Positions 1 to 9,688 of a stretch of DNA of 64,000 nt are shown here, piece after piece. The translations under genes and the position numbers were made by a program. This DNA is from Pedobacter rhodius (GTDB lineage Bacteria; Bacteroidota; Bacteroidia; Sphingobacteriales; Sphingobacteriaceae): assembly GCF_027213645.1 (NCBI RefSeq), contig NZ_JAPWGL010000002.1, positions 620,001-684,000 of the forward strand, in the 5' to 3' direction. Below the pieces are notes generated by a model, which saw only the letters and a list, made by a program, of their open reading frames with translations, had not been told where the DNA came from and did no database searches. Positions within the stretch are counted from its first letter, which is position 1, and every line of letters begins with the position of its first letter.

Positions 1-351
1 ATCTGTATAGATTCCTGCCTTTAGTTTAAGATTATGAATATACCCGGCAAGCGATTTCATTCCTGACGGAAATTTAACGGCGTTGGCGTAAAGCTGGCCT
101 GACGAATCGCGTCCGCCAAAGAATCCGTCATCAATATTTATATACCGGTATCCAGCGGCATACATTCCTGAAGATACAAGGGCGTCTGCCTGTTCTTTTA
201 TCATTTTTTCGTCAATGTTGATCCGAAAGTGATTCCAACTGCTCCACCCCATAATTGGAGGCTTGGCAGACTGGGCGTAAAGCCTAGCGGAATACATCTG
301 CATGAGTACCAGAAGAAATAAATAGGTTAATACATTAAAATGTTTTTTCAT
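1..351 (-). CDS. GH27 alpha-galactosidase, N-terminal part (cut by window edge)
   Basis: Only the first 117 codons are in the window; the gene continues past base 1. The translation starts MKKHFNVLTYLFLLVLMQ, a signal peptide, and reaches mature sequence near AQSAKPP. It then shows GH27 hallmarks: the opening motif MGWSSWNHF, followed by YRYINIDDGFFGG and ending in GIYTD. Families of this type (GH27/36 clan) release terminal alpha-galactose or related sugars by a retaining mechanism; the catalytic aspartates lie downstream of the visible part. It is the last visible gene of the SusC/SusD locus, so it is probably a periplasmic or surface enzyme acting on the glycan that locus imports. Exact substrate cannot be read from this fragment. 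Confidence 0.85.
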   Translation of the reverse strand, partial: MKKHFNVLTYLFLLVLMQMYSARLYAQSAKPPIMGWSSWNHFRINIDEKMIKEQADALVSSGMYAAGYRYINIDDGFFGGRDSSGQLYANAVKFPSGMKSLAGYIHNLKLKAGIYTD

Positions 352-372
352 TTTTGCTATAGATTAATACTT

Positions 373-415
373 TTTAAACATGTTTAAACAGGCCGGCATC
401 CACCAACCTGTTTAA
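373..415. promoter_or_regulatory. Palindrome and overlapping inverted repeat ahead of the GH27 gene
   Basis: A perfect 16-base palindrome, TTTAAACATGTTTAAA, lies at 373-388. It overlaps one arm of a 9-base inverted repeat (TTAAACAGG at 384-392, CCTGTTTAA at 407-415). Both sit a few tens of bases before the GH27 start on the minus strand. They could be an operator, or an intercistronic hairpin separating the transporter genes from the enzyme gene. No U-run typical of a terminator follows. Confidence 0.35.
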
Positions 416-599
416 CATTCAACTAACTAAACCTAATTAATTATAAACCATCGGTGAAAAGTAGTTGCGATGGCTTATAGTACCTTAAATTTTCTATACT
501 TACATATTCAGGATGTATTGGTAACCCCATCTACTTCCAGATAAAACCATGAAATATTAGGTAAGCCAATACCTGGTTAAATTGTAGTTTTTTCAAATT

Positions 600-1478
600 T
601 TATTGTTTGATCATTTTTTGACTGACTATCCTGGGAAGTCCCCCAGGCGGTGTATATGAAAAATTTAGCGTAAAGGTTTTGGTTACTGGATCAAAAGTAT
701 TTGGTCCAATGGTTTGGTCAACATTAGGCATGGCTCCTCTCGCGGTAATGGAAACAGTATTGTCGATATTTACCTTAAGGTCTGCATAGTAGTTAGAACT
801 TCCAAGATCGGCAACAGGTGAATAATAAGTCTGATTACCGATATACTGAATGGATAGAATAAGATTCAAATCCCTGCTACTAGCCGGTGTTGGATGGGTA
901 AAACGCCCGGTAACCGTATAATTTCCTGCAAACTTTGTCCATGGGTCAGGAACATCAAAAACATAAACTGTTGTATTTAGTTTTGTGGATACTCTAAATC
1001 CACCACTGGCAGACTTAAGTGTAATTGGCAGAGCATATTTGCTACCTGATGCGATGTCCTTATTGTTAACAATTAGTTTTAGAACATCGCTGCTTTTCAT
1101 TCCGGATTTGATGACACTTGTAAGTGAAGGGATTGTATATAAACTGCTTGGTAGCAGCGTATATTCTGGTCTGCCGGCAGCGTTCTCTGCTTTGTTTAGG
1201 GCTATAAGTGCATCTGGATTGATGATAAAGCTTATAGATATATCACTTGTAGCATTTTCATATCCACCAAAATATGCGCCAAATGGGATCTCACTGATTA
1301 GCGGATCAGTACTGAGAATCGGCTTAAACAGCGATACGGGGCTTGAAGGTTGACTGACTGACTGTGGCATATAGATTTCCACATTATCGGTAGTGTCCGT
1401 AAAATCAAAAGGTTTTTCTTTCTTACATCCCACCATAATGATCAATGCTATTGAAAGTATTATTGATATTTTTTTCAT
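600..1478 (-). CDS. DUF1735-type surface lipoprotein of the polysaccharide locus
   Basis: A 292-residue lipoprotein. The N-terminus is a signal peptide ending in a lipobox around MVGC (cysteine about residue 18) followed by KKEKPF, the charged start usual for surface lipoproteins of this phylum. The next ~150 residues resemble the DUF1735 (BT_3987-like) domain often found directly after SusD, and the remainder has the beta-rich character of companion C-terminal domains. Such proteins are thought to bind glycans at the outer surface (established for related surface glycan-binding proteins, inferred here). It lies 18 bases after the SusD gene on the same strand and is surely co-transcribed with it. 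Confidence 0.75.
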   Translation of the reverse strand: MKKISIILSIALIIMVGCKKEKPFDFTDTTDNVEIYMPQSVSQPSSPVSLFKPILSTDPLISEIPFGAYFGGYENATSDISISFIINPDALIALNKAENAAGRPEYTLLPSSLYTIPSLTSVIKSGMKSSDVLKLIVNNKDIASGSKYALPITLKSASGGFRVSTKLNTTVYVFDVPDPWTKFAGNYTVTGRFTHPTPASSRDLNLILSIQYIGNQTYYSPVADLGSSNYYADLKVNIDNTVSITARGAMPNVDQTIGPNTFDPVTKTFTLNFSYTPPGGLPRIVSQKMIKQ

Positions 1479-1496
1479 TTTATTCGGTTTAAATGA

Positions 1497-3140
1497 TTAC
1501 CAACCTGGATTCTGTTTTAATTTGGGGTTTTTATCGATCTCAGATTGCGGAATCGGAAACAGATAATTTTTCTGGACGAATGATCTGGTCTCGCGAATAG
1601 GATAAGTGTAAATGTTGGCCGCACTTACAGCGACATAATGAATCGGCCTGTTATCCGTGATGTCGGCTATTTTCCATCTTCTTACGTCCCAAAAGCGATG
1701 ATCTTCAAATGCCAGTTCTACTTGCCTTTCGTGCATTATCTTCTCCCTCATCTGGTCCTTGGTTAGGCCCGCCGGCAATATTGGCATTCCGGCACGGCTT
1801 CTTATCATATTCATCCTTGCATATACACTCGCATCAGGCCCGGCAGCTTCGTTTTTTGCCTCAGCATAATTCAGATAGAGTTCAGCTAAGCGCATCAAAA
1901 TCCATGGGCGATACTTCTTATTTGTACCATCAAAAAGATTAATTTCTTCAGCCATAAACTTCCGAAGGAAATAGTTTGTAGGCGGATGATCGGTCTTTAA
2001 ATCTGCCCCTCCAGGTCTGACATCGAATAAATGGTTTTTCCAAACCTGTCCCTGTGTTATAATTGTCTGATAAAACCTTGGGTCACGGTTTATATATGGA
2101 TTTTGCGAATTATATCCGGAACCTGGATCCGCGGGTAATAAACCATTCGTCATCTCATATGCGTCGACCATTTCCTGGGTCGGACCGGTCCCATACCATC
2201 CTCCAACACCATTTGACTGCGTAACTTGATCGCGGCTGAAATCATCACCAAACCTGGTCATTATAGCCTCTGGATTATTGAGTTCTAAAAAGATGCGTTC
2301 ATAGGCTTTCTTACCGTTTAACGGCGTAACGCAAAGGCCGTAACCATTACTTTCAGCAAATGTAATGGCTTCTTCAGCTGCAGCCGCTGCTATTACCCAT
2401 CTATCATTAAGATTGCTTGGGTTAGAAAGCGGGCTTGCATAATATAAAGCGACTCTTGCCCATAAAAACTTACAGGCAACCGAGGTCATCCTTCCAAACT
2501 GGGCATCGTTTTGCCTCACCGGAAGTAAAGGAATTGCCTTTTCTACATCACTCTTTATAAATGCGATCACCTCATCTATTGAATTGCGGGATACCAGAAC
2601 GCCTTCAGTATCACTGGGGTCAAGGGCCTGCGTTAAGATCGGCACGCCACCCCACATTCGGTAAAGTTCAAAATAATAATAAGCTCTCAGAGAATATGCC
2701 TCTCCCAGCATTCTTTTTTTACGGTTGGCGTCGTTAGAATCTTCAGGTATAATATCATAATTATTTAAAAATTTATTGATGCGGCGTATGGAGTTGTAGA
2801 AATTAAACCAATACTGCTGCATTGGAAAGTTTTGAGCGTTAACACTGCCGGTATTAAAGTAATTGGCATCCAAACCATTATCCCATATCTGTTCTGACTC
2901 ATCTGTGCCCGAAGAAAGCATCCAATTGTTATCTGCTCCTTGCTTGAAAATACCAGGCAACGAATTATATGCATTGTTTAAGAACTTTTCCGCATTTACG
3001 ACGTTCGCAAATACGTCGGCTTCTGGAATAAAATCACTTGGCGTTCTTTCAAGATAGTCCTTTTTACATCCACTTATTGATACACCTAGTAAAAGGAAGC
3101 ATATCAACCATTTTTTATTTTGTGTTTTCATTTTATACAT
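1497..3140 (-). CDS. SusD/RagB family nutrient-binding outer-membrane lipoprotein
   Basis: A 547-residue SusD-like protein. It has a lipobox (SISGC, cysteine 25) and the typical start of the mature chain, CKKDYLERTPSDF. The N-terminal SusD-like region contains AYSLRAYYYFELYRMWGGVP, the most conserved stretch of the family, and the C-terminal RagB/SusD region contains ILMRLAELYLNYAEAKNEA and RQVELAFEDHRFWDVRRWK. SusD proteins cap the SusC barrel and capture oligosaccharide before import. Only four bases separate it from the SusC gene upstream, so the two are translated from one message. Length is normal for the family. Confidence 0.95.
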   Translation of the reverse strand: MYKMKTQNKKWLICFLLLGVSISGCKKDYLERTPSDFIPEADVFANVVNAEKFLNNAYNSLPGIFKQGADNNWMLSSGTDESEQIWDNGLDANYFNTGSVNAQNFPMQQYWFNFYNSIRRINKFLNNYDIIPEDSNDANRKKRMLGEAYSLRAYYYFELYRMWGGVPILTQALDPSDTEGVLVSRNSIDEVIAFIKSDVEKAIPLLPVRQNDAQFGRMTSVACKFLWARVALYYASPLSNPSNLNDRWVIAAAAAEEAITFAESNGYGLCVTPLNGKKAYERIFLELNNPEAIMTRFGDDFSRDQVTQSNGVGGWYGTGPTQEMVDAYEMTNGLLPADPGSGYNSQNPYINRDPRFYQTIITQGQVWKNHLFDVRPGGADLKTDHPPTNYFLRKFMAEEINLFDGTNKKYRPWILMRLAELYLNYAEAKNEAAGPDASVYARMNMIRSRAGMPILPAGLTKDQMREKIMHERQVELAFEDHRFWDVRRWKIADITDNRPIHYVAVSAANIYTYPIRETRSFVQKNYLFPIPQSEIDKNPKLKQNPGW

Positions 3141-3144
3141 CTAA

Positions 3145-6100
3145 TTAAAACCTTAAAGATATACCGGCATTGATTGTCCTTGTAGCTGGATAAGATGTTA
3201 TCGTACCCGCAGATTCCGGGTCCGACTCCTTTATCCACATGTTATCCCATACATACAGATTCTGCCCGTTAACAAATATCCTGAGGTAATTGAGTTTAAT
3301 ACCATTCACCCATCGTTTAGGAAATTCGTAACCTATTTCTGCATTTCGAAGTTTAAGGTAGCTGGTATTCATTGACCAGAAACTTGATATCTGATTATTG
3401 TTCGAGGCTCTTCTGGCACTCGGCAGGGTCGGATTATCCATGTTATTCGGCGACCAGCGATCTTCCCAAATACTTCTTCCCCTCAACACAAAATCCGGAT
3501 TTGTACTCCCTACATAAGTATTGCTTCCGCTGGCGCCATTCAATAGAAAGCTGAAATCGAAGCCCTTATAGCCTAAACGCAGAGAAGCACCCCATACATA
3601 CTTAGGAACATTTAGCAAAGTAATAGGTACTCTGTCGGCGGCATCAATTTGACCGTCCTTGTTTACATCCAGGTATTTGATGTCTCCGGGCAGCGTAGCA
3701 GAAAAACGTTGTATAGGGCTGTTATTGATCTCATCCTGAGAATTAAAGATGCCTATTGCTTTATATCCCAATTGATAGCCCACGGCATAGCCTTTTAAAT
3801 CCTGATAAGGATACGCTGGGGTCGGCTGGTCGTTATTGATGACCTTGTTTGATGCATAAGTAACCTGCCCTGTTGCAGATATGTAGAATTCACCGAATTT
3901 TTTTGTCAAAACAAGTTCGGTTTCGAAGCCTTTATTCAGCACCTCACCGGTATTACGTGGCGCCAAACCACTTACACCGATGTAATCAGGCACCGTTCCT
4001 GCCGCCAAAAGTATATTCTTGCGCCTTTCCCGGAAAATATCAAAAGTGATCTTGGCAAAATCCTTTATTAAATAAGCATCAAATCCTAAGTTGGCTTTTT
4101 CTGCCCGTTCCCAGGTCACATTCGGGTTGCCTACTCTATTTTCGGAATAGCCACCTTGACCAGCTGGATTTACGCCGAAGGAGTAACCTCCGTTAGCGGC
4201 ATAATCAGAGATAAACAACCATCTGTTTCCACCTACCTTATCATTACCCACCGTACCGTACGATCCTCTGATCTTCAGGTAGGATAATATGTTATTCTTA
4301 GGAATCAACTTTTCGTTTGTAACCACCCATCCTGCGCCGAAAGCCGGAAAAAAACCGTATCGTTTTCCTTTAGGGAAATTTTCAGAACCATTATAACCCA
4401 TGGTGAACTCCGCGAAATATTTATTATCATAGCCGTAAGTTGCTCTGCCACTTATCCCCTGGTAGGCATAGGGAAGATCATCCTGGAAAATCCTTAATGT
4501 TCTGTTGCCCAGAATTTGCCCCGTAATCTGATGATTTCCAAAGCTCCTGTTATAGTTAAGTCTGATATCCAAATAGTTATTTCGCTCAATGGAAGAAGAT
4601 CCGCTGGTTGCAAGAGAACTGGCGGTCCTTATCTGCTGGTAAATTGGCTTTCCGCCAGCATCCAGTCCCTTATACCAATAATCGTCGTATCCTTGCGTTC
4701 GGGAGGTATTTTTAAAATTATCGTTACTAAAGGTAAACGTGGCCTGCGCGCTTAATCCTTTTGTAACCATATCCAACGAGTGCCTGGCCGTAAATGCGCC
4801 GGTTAACACATTCCTATATTCATTATAATAACCAGAACTGATCAAAGCAGCAATCGGATTCTGCCAGTCGGACGGTAAAAATATCTTGCTGCCATGAGCG
4901 TAGCTACCATTTGGGTTATATGGTGCGGTAACGTTTGGTAATGTCCGACCGATTGCCGAAAATAGACCATCATAGCCAATCCCTGGCCCGTCCCGCTGCT
5001 CTAACCGACCAGATACATCAACTGAAAGGTCGAGCATTTTGGTCACTTTTAAATCGACATTTGATCGGAAGTTATATCGCTGAAAACCACTTCTGGAGCT
5101 ATATTTATTGTTTTCCTCATTTTTAAACAATGCATCTTGTGTGGTTACGCTGCCAGATATGAAATATTTAGCATAATCGTTTCCGCCTGTAAAATTGACG
5201 TTATATTGTTGTTGTGGTGTTGCCCGCTTTAATAAATAATCATACCAATTGATATTTGGATAAAGATAAGGATCAGTCCCCGCCCTGATAATGTCGAAAT
5301 CGGCCTTCGTCCAGATTTCAGTTTGCTGTGCCTCATTGTCATATAATGCGAGGTTATAACTATCCATCATTTCTGGTAGTCTGATGGTTTGCTGCGTAGC
5401 GTATTGGGCATTAAAGTTAATTTCGGGTTTCTGGTTTGCTCTGCCCCGGCGGGTAGTAACAACAACAACGCCGTTGGCCCCTTGAATACCGTAAGCAGAG
5501 GTAGAACTCGCATCTTTTAAAATCGAAACAGATTCTATCTCATTCGCATCAAGCTGAGCGAAATCTCCGCTTGACCGGGGAAGGCCATCGATTACATATA
5601 ATGGTGATGCACTACTTCCGTTGGTTGCAATCCCGCGGATATACAAATTGGAACCATCGCCGGGCTTTGTTGAGGTTTGTGTTGTGATTAGGCCTGGTAA
5701 TCTCCCGGCTAACGCATTTGAAAGGTTAGCTACCGGACTTTGTTTAAGCTCTTTTGTCGTGATGGAAGCAATAGCGCCAACAACGGATATCTTTTTTTGG
5801 GTATTACCCTGTGAGGTAACGACTACCTCTTCAAGGTCATTGATTGGCGCCAGCTTTATAGTGATATTGGTCCTGCCTTCAAGTGCAATGTCCTGAGTTG
5901 CATACCCTACAAATGAAACAGTCAGCCGGGCATTTTCGCCAATACCTTTTAACAAAAACTTCCCGTCTTTGTCTGACGAAGTTATGCCAGTTTCACCAAT
6001 TACCCTTATGGTTGCTCCGGGAAGCGGTTGACCTCTTTCATCGAGCACCTGACCACTAACGTCAATCAATTTTCGGATTTTATTGCCTTGCACTAATGGA

Positions 6101-6468
6101 ATTGATCCCTTCTCCTTTATGAGAATATAAGTATCCTTTACGGTATAAGTTAGTATTTGATTAGCGAAACATTTCGCTAATACATCATCCAGAGACATGT
6201 TCTTTACGTCGATGCTCACCGGACGGGCCTTGGTCATCAGGTCTGCGTTAAAAAATATGTCGTAGCCAGTTCTCTGACCAATTTTTTCCAATACCCTTTC
6301 TAATAAAGCATTTTTTTCCTTAAGGGTGATAGTCTTTTGTGCAAAGCTGGTAGCGGCCTGTAGTTGAATGGCAAAAGCTATGGTAAGTAGTAAAGTTATT
6401 TTCATGCCCAATAGGATTTCTCTACAGCTATGGCGCGGGCCATATTGATTAGAATCATAAAATTTCAT
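3145..6468 (-). CDS. SusC/RagA TonB-dependent outer-membrane receptor with STN signalling domain
   Basis: A 1107-residue TonB-dependent transporter. After the signal peptide (about residues 20-43, ending in ATSFAQK) comes an STN domain (about 60-115), then a carboxypeptidase-like regulatory domain (about 133-212, starting DVSGQVLDERGQPLPGATI), then the plug, with LYVIDGLPR and the SusC signature SILKDASSTSAYGIQGANG, and finally the barrel ending in AGISLRF. The STN domain is the part that signals to a FecR-type anti-sigma factor in the FecA paradigm, which fits the FecR and sigma genes just upstream. It imports a glycan together with SusD, using TonB energy; the GH27 gene suggests an alpha-galactose-containing substrate (inference). 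Confidence 0.95.
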   Translation of the reverse strand: MKFYDSNQYGPRHSCREILLGMKITLLLTIAFAIQLQAATSFAQKTITLKEKNALLERVLEKIGQRTGYDIFFNADLMTKARPVSIDVKNMSLDDVLAKCFANQILTYTVKDTYILIKEKGSIPLVQGNKIRKLIDVSGQVLDERGQPLPGATIRVIGETGITSSDKDGKFLLKGIGENARLTVSFVGYATQDIALEGRTNITIKLAPINDLEEVVVTSQGNTQKKISVVGAIASITTKELKQSPVANLSNALAGRLPGLITTQTSTKPGDGSNLYIRGIATNGSSASPLYVIDGLPRSSGDFAQLDANEIESVSILKDASSTSAYGIQGANGVVVVTTRRGRANQKPEINFNAQYATQQTIRLPEMMDSYNLALYDNEAQQTEIWTKADFDIIRAGTDPYLYPNINWYDYLLKRATPQQQYNVNFTGGNDYAKYFISGSVTTQDALFKNEENNKYSSRSGFQRYNFRSNVDLKVTKMLDLSVDVSGRLEQRDGPGIGYDGLFSAIGRTLPNVTAPYNPNGSYAHGSKIFLPSDWQNPIAALISSGYYNEYRNVLTGAFTARHSLDMVTKGLSAQATFTFSNDNFKNTSRTQGYDDYWYKGLDAGGKPIYQQIRTASSLATSGSSSIERNNYLDIRLNYNRSFGNHQITGQILGNRTLRIFQDDLPYAYQGISGRATYGYDNKYFAEFTMGYNGSENFPKGKRYGFFPAFGAGWVVTNEKLIPKNNILSYLKIRGSYGTVGNDKVGGNRWLFISDYAANGGYSFGVNPAGQGGYSENRVGNPNVTWERAEKANLGFDAYLIKDFAKITFDIFRERRKNILLAAGTVPDYIGVSGLAPRNTGEVLNKGFETELVLTKKFGEFYISATGQVTYASNKVINNDQPTPAYPYQDLKGYAVGYQLGYKAIGIFNSQDEINNSPIQRFSATLPGDIKYLDVNKDGQIDAADRVPITLLNVPKYVWGASLRLGYKGFDFSFLLNGASGSNTYVGSTNPDFVLRGRSIWEDRWSPNNMDNPTLPSARRASNNNQISSFWSMNTSYLKLRNAEIGYEFPKRWVNGIKLNYLRIFVNGQNLYVWDNMWIKESDPESAGTITSYPATRTINAGISLRF

Positions 6469-6618
6469 ATATTTGGTTTGTTTCGTAAAAATGCTTTGTT
6501 TTCAAAGCATCGGATCTTGATTAATTACGTTATAATCTGGAGCATCCAAAGCGAATATTATTATCCGGAGATGTTGGTCCATCTTCGGATTTTTCGCCCG
6601 CAGGATATTAAGTAAAGT

Positions 6619-7782
6619 TTATCTCATTACGATGACCCTCCTTCCCTCTATTTTAATACGTAAATCACCTGTAAGGGTTATGTTTTTTAAAGTCTCCTTT
6701 AAATTTTTAGTTTTAGAAACACTGCCACCAAACCTAAATTTAGCTGCATCGCCCTGAAATTCAACGTCGACATTATACCACCGTGAAATTTTCTTCATTA
6801 TGGAGCGTATATTCTCATTCCTAAAAACAAATCTGTCGGTTTTCCAGTCTAAAGCAGATTCTGCATCAACTTTTTTCACCTTTAACGTTTTTCCGTGCAA
6901 TGACGCCTCTTCTCCTGGAATCAGATATACACCACGACTCTTAAGGACTCCTTTCCCTGAAGCTGGGGCAACCAATACCTTTCCATTGAGCAAGGTGGTT
7001 TTCACAACTTCATCATCATGGTAAGCTGAAACATTGAAATGTGTTCCAAGTACGCTAATAAGCTGTGAATTGGATTTTACCTTGAACGGCCTTTCTACAT
7101 TATGGGTAACCTCAAAATACGCTTCACCATCTAAATAGACTTGGCGTGCCCCAAAAGTCTTATCCAGTGCAGCATTGTAGGTCAGACTCGACGCAGCATT
7201 AAGCCATATTTTACTCTTATCTGGCAAGGTCCACATATAAGTTTCACCCTTAGCCGTAACCAAGGTAAATCCCGGTTCAAGTACCGCTCGCGGATCATCT
7301 GCAAGACAGGTAAGTTCCCCATTGACAGATTTGAGTACGCTGATACCATGTCCCTTTCCGATTTCACCAAATTTCTTTCCTGATAGCTTGATCTTTCTTC
7401 CATCGGCAAGGACAAGTGTCGCACTAACTTTACCCGGAGGTATCTCCGTAGAATTTAAATTGATTGCGGGAACCTTTATCTTAATAAAGGTATTAGCGTA
7501 CCTATTGTAAAAAAAAATACAAGCGCTAATTAAGATTATAACGGCAGCGGCCGACGTTATCCTATTCCATAGGGTTTGGATCTTTTTGGCGCGGCTGTGT
7601 TTCTTATACATCAGCACCTCCCACATCTCATTTCCAATTCTTTCGAAATCCTCATCAGAATATGCTATGTGTTTATCCAGGTTAAGGTGATGTAGCCAGT
7701 ATTTTGCAATAGATTCCTCCCGGGAATTAAAGTTTCCCGAACGGATTTTCTCAAGTATGGATAGTACATTCTTTCTAATCAT
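6619..7782 (-). CDS. FecR-family anti-sigma factor
   Basis: A 387-residue membrane regulator. The N-terminal ~85 residues are cytoplasmic and would hold the sigma factor; one membrane segment follows (around ITSAAAVIILISACIFF); the periplasmic part has the FecR domain (FTLVTAKGETYMWTLPDKSK, then VYLDGEAYFEV and GTHFNVSAY) and a C-terminal DUF4974 domain (FRNENIRSIMKKISRWYNV) that contacts the receptor STN domain. It sits between the sigma gene (54 bases upstream) and the SusC gene (150 bases downstream). By analogy with FecIRA, substrate binding at the receptor should relieve its hold on the sigma factor and switch on the transport operon. Confidence 0.93.
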   Translation of the reverse strand: MIRKNVLSILEKIRSGNFNSREESIAKYWLHHLNLDKHIAYSDEDFERIGNEMWEVLMYKKHSRAKKIQTLWNRITSAAAVIILISACIFFYNRYANTFIKIKVPAINLNSTEIPPGKVSATLVLADGRKIKLSGKKFGEIGKGHGISVLKSVNGELTCLADDPRAVLEPGFTLVTAKGETYMWTLPDKSKIWLNAASSLTYNAALDKTFGARQVYLDGEAYFEVTHNVERPFKVKSNSQLISVLGTHFNVSAYHDDEVVKTTLLNGKVLVAPASGKGVLKSRGVYLIPGEEASLHGKTLKVKKVDAESALDWKTDRFVFRNENIRSIMKKISRWYNVDVEFQGDAAKFRFGGSVSKTKNLKETLKNITLTGDLRIKIEGRRVIVMR

Positions 7783-7836
7783 ATGATCAACTGTATTTCT
7801 GATCTGATTGTAAGACGGATATGAATTAAGGATTGG

Positions 7837-8487
7837 CTATCCTGAAATGAGAAAATGTGCTAAAAACAGCAAACAAAAACACAAGACACTGATAATCAAA
7901 AACATATTTTTTTGATTAAGTATGTAAATCAAGTAGATTAGTAAACCAAGACGGCCTTTCAGATGTTTGGCTATTTTTTTTAAATGGTTAGATACGGTAT
8001 GTTCAGATATCCCAAGTTGCTGTGCAATCTGTTTTGTGCTCAAAAATTGTTTCCGCTTTAGATCATAAATCTCTCTCATTCGTGGGGGCATACCTGAAAC
8101 TTCCAAATCAATAAGAGCAGAAAAATCTTTTTCCCTGATGAGGTAATCCGTTTCCTCAGCATCAATTTCTATATAATGTTCGCCCATGTCTATATATTTC
8201 TTGACTATATCTCGGTGGCGGAATATATCAAATACCTGATTGAGCACAGATTTATATAAATACCCAGAAAGCGTAGTGTTTAAAATCAAGCCCTCTTTAT
8301 TTCTCAACAACCTGAAAAATACGTCCTGAATAACATCTTTGGCCTCTTCTTCATTACCCAATTTGTTGAATGCATACCGAAAAAGCAGGCTTTGATAGCG
8401 TAAATACACCTCTCTGAACGCTTTATCATCATCCTTCCTTAAAAGGGCGGCTAAATCAAGATCACTATATGCGGTATAATCTGTCAC
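7837..8487 (-). CDS. ECF-type RNA polymerase sigma factor with hydrophobic C-terminal tail
   Basis: A 216-residue sigma-70 family protein. Region 2 is clear (FREVYLRYQSLLFRYAFN, then EEEAKDVIQDVFFRLLRN) and region 4 contains the helix-turn-helix STKQIAQQLGISEHTVSNHL. No region 3 or region 1 is present, as expected for the ECF group. It heads the FecR-SusC-SusD cluster and probably transcribes it. The odd part is the last ~40 residues: two hydrophobic stretches, LGLLIYLIYIL and MFLIISVLCFCLLFLAHFLI, follow the DNA-binding helix. That suggests the sigma factor is tethered to the membrane or must be processed before it works. No frameshift is needed to explain the tail. Confidence 0.92.
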   Translation of the reverse strand: MTDYTAYSDLDLAALLRKDDDKAFREVYLRYQSLLFRYAFNKLGNEEEAKDVIQDVFFRLLRNKEGLILNTTLSGYLYKSVLNQVFDIFRHRDIVKKYIDMGEHYIEIDAEETDYLIREKDFSALIDLEVSGMPPRMREIYDLKRKQFLSTKQIAQQLGISEHTVSNHLKKIAKHLKGRLGLLIYLIYILNQKNMFLIISVLCFCLLFLAHFLISG

Positions 8488-8913
8488 AGAATTTTAAATC
8501 AACTAAAGTAAAATATTTCAATTTGAGCTCATCAACGCTCTTCTTTACAGCATAATAATTTTGGTTTTGAAAAATCAGAATTTTGAGAATCTGTTTACCG
8601 ATAATCCAGGCCTATTTAATTGCATTAAATTGATATACCCAGATAATTTAACTTTGAAGTTAATCCATAGACCTTTAAAATTTACCTATTTCACTTTTCT
8701 CTATTTTGGGAGTCAAATACTCGTAATTTTCCGATTACTTTTATATTATAGTGCATATAATCTTCGTTAATGCTCACGTTCTTTTTGCCGACTTTTATGT
8801 CCTTATAATAAACTATACCTGGTTACATCACCAGCGTCAGTGTAGTTATCAGATACAACTATTGATCCTTTTTTTAAAATAAACTATTTACACTTTTTTT
8901 AACGTGGAGCTTC
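8488..8913. other. Intergenic stretch upstream of the sigma gene
   Basis: About 425 bases, strongly AT-rich. It must carry the promoter for the sigma/FecR operon on the minus strand, but I could not pick a convincing site. A 69-codon reading frame on the plus strand (8561-8770) has no recognisable product and is not called. Confidence 0.4.
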
Positions 8914-9198
8914 TCAAACAATAGTACAACTGTGCATCTGGATTAAAGTCTGGTTCACATTCAATATTGCCGCGTCTGTAGGGGTCAAAAAGATTGGCGA
9001 TTTATTTAATATAACATTCTCTGGCCACATCGATGACATAAATTCATCTAAGTGATTACCACCTGAAACTATCTGACAGTCATTCGGAAGTTTAATGCTG
9101 TGACCAATTTTATATACAAGTTCTGCAGACGATATGATAGAAGCATCATCTAATATCTGACCTGTACTGCGTAGAATTTTTTTATCCATATATGTCAT
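8914..9198 (-). CDS. Hypothetical 94-residue protein, doubtful
   Basis: An open frame of 94 residues starting MTYMDKKILRSTGQILDD. I do not recognise it: no signal peptide, membrane segment or familiar motif is visible. Composition is ordinary and the frame is long enough to be coding, but it lies in a decayed stretch between the polysaccharide locus and an enzyme fragment, so it may be a gene remnant or chance. There is no clear ribosome site before the start (expected to be weak in this phylum anyway). Confidence 0.25.
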   Translation of the reverse strand: MTYMDKKILRSTGQILDDASIISSAELVYKIGHSIKLPNDCQIVSGGNHLDEFMSSMWPENVILNKSPIFLTPTDAAILNVNQTLIQMHSCTIV

Positions 9199-9430
9199 CT
9201 AATGCTACCCAGATTTACCTATGCCTGATAATTGTGGACCTATTGGCACACTCCTGTATGTCGCCCTTCATATAACAGGCAACAATCAGGTTTTAACGTA
9301 GATTCTGCTGCGAAAAGCCTGTTATGAACTTGTAAAAAACAATTAATCAAACTGTTCGACAAATTTTTATAAGTCCAAATATTCAAAATGAAATCTAAGC
9401 AAATGTTCGATTTTAAGCTGTTTAAACACC

Positions 9431-9445
9431 GCGCAAACGTTTGAT
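9431..9445. promoter_or_regulatory. CAAACGTTTG palindrome, copy 1 (possible LacI-type operator)
   Basis: The bases read GCGCAAACGTTTGAT, with the perfect 10-base palindrome at 9434-9443. Odd-centred CG palindromes of this kind are typical of LacI/GalR-family operators. No LacI-family gene is in the window, so the regulator would be elsewhere. Confidence 0.4.
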
Positions 9446-9646
9446 AATTGACATCAACAGGTTATAACGGAGTTTATTAATTTTATTTTTAAGGCGTAAC
9501 AACAGAAGTATTGAAAAATATCTAAGTTTAAATACAATAAATTAGTTAATATGTAAGGAAATATTGCCTATCAAAAAAATCATATTACCTAACACCAATA
9601 ATTAACAAAATTTTGGGGTAAGCTTGCTCAAGTTGGCAAGGTCAAG

Positions 9647-9660
9647 TCAAACGTTTGCGT
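9647..9660. promoter_or_regulatory. CAAACGTTTG palindrome, copy 2, opposite orientation
   Basis: TCAAACGTTTGCGT; the palindrome is at 9648-9657. The flanking bases (TC before, CG after) are the reverse complement of those around copy 1, so the two sites are inverted relative to each other about 214 bases apart. It lies about 30 bases before the remnant open frame. Confidence 0.4.
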
Positions 9661-9688
9661 GATCTTTTAATTTTGAATTGCTTTGTAA

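Larger units (their letters stand above)
9199..9688. other. Non-coding stretch before the alginate-lyase remnant
   Basis: About 490 AT-rich bases with no credible gene. It contains two of the three CAAACGTTTG palindromes listed separately. It may be the former promoter region of the damaged lyase gene that follows. Confidence 0.5.

Noticed and set aside
8561..8770. 69-residue plus-strand frame
   Set aside because: AT-rich chance frame with aromatic/Leu-rich translation, in the upstream region of the sigma gene.
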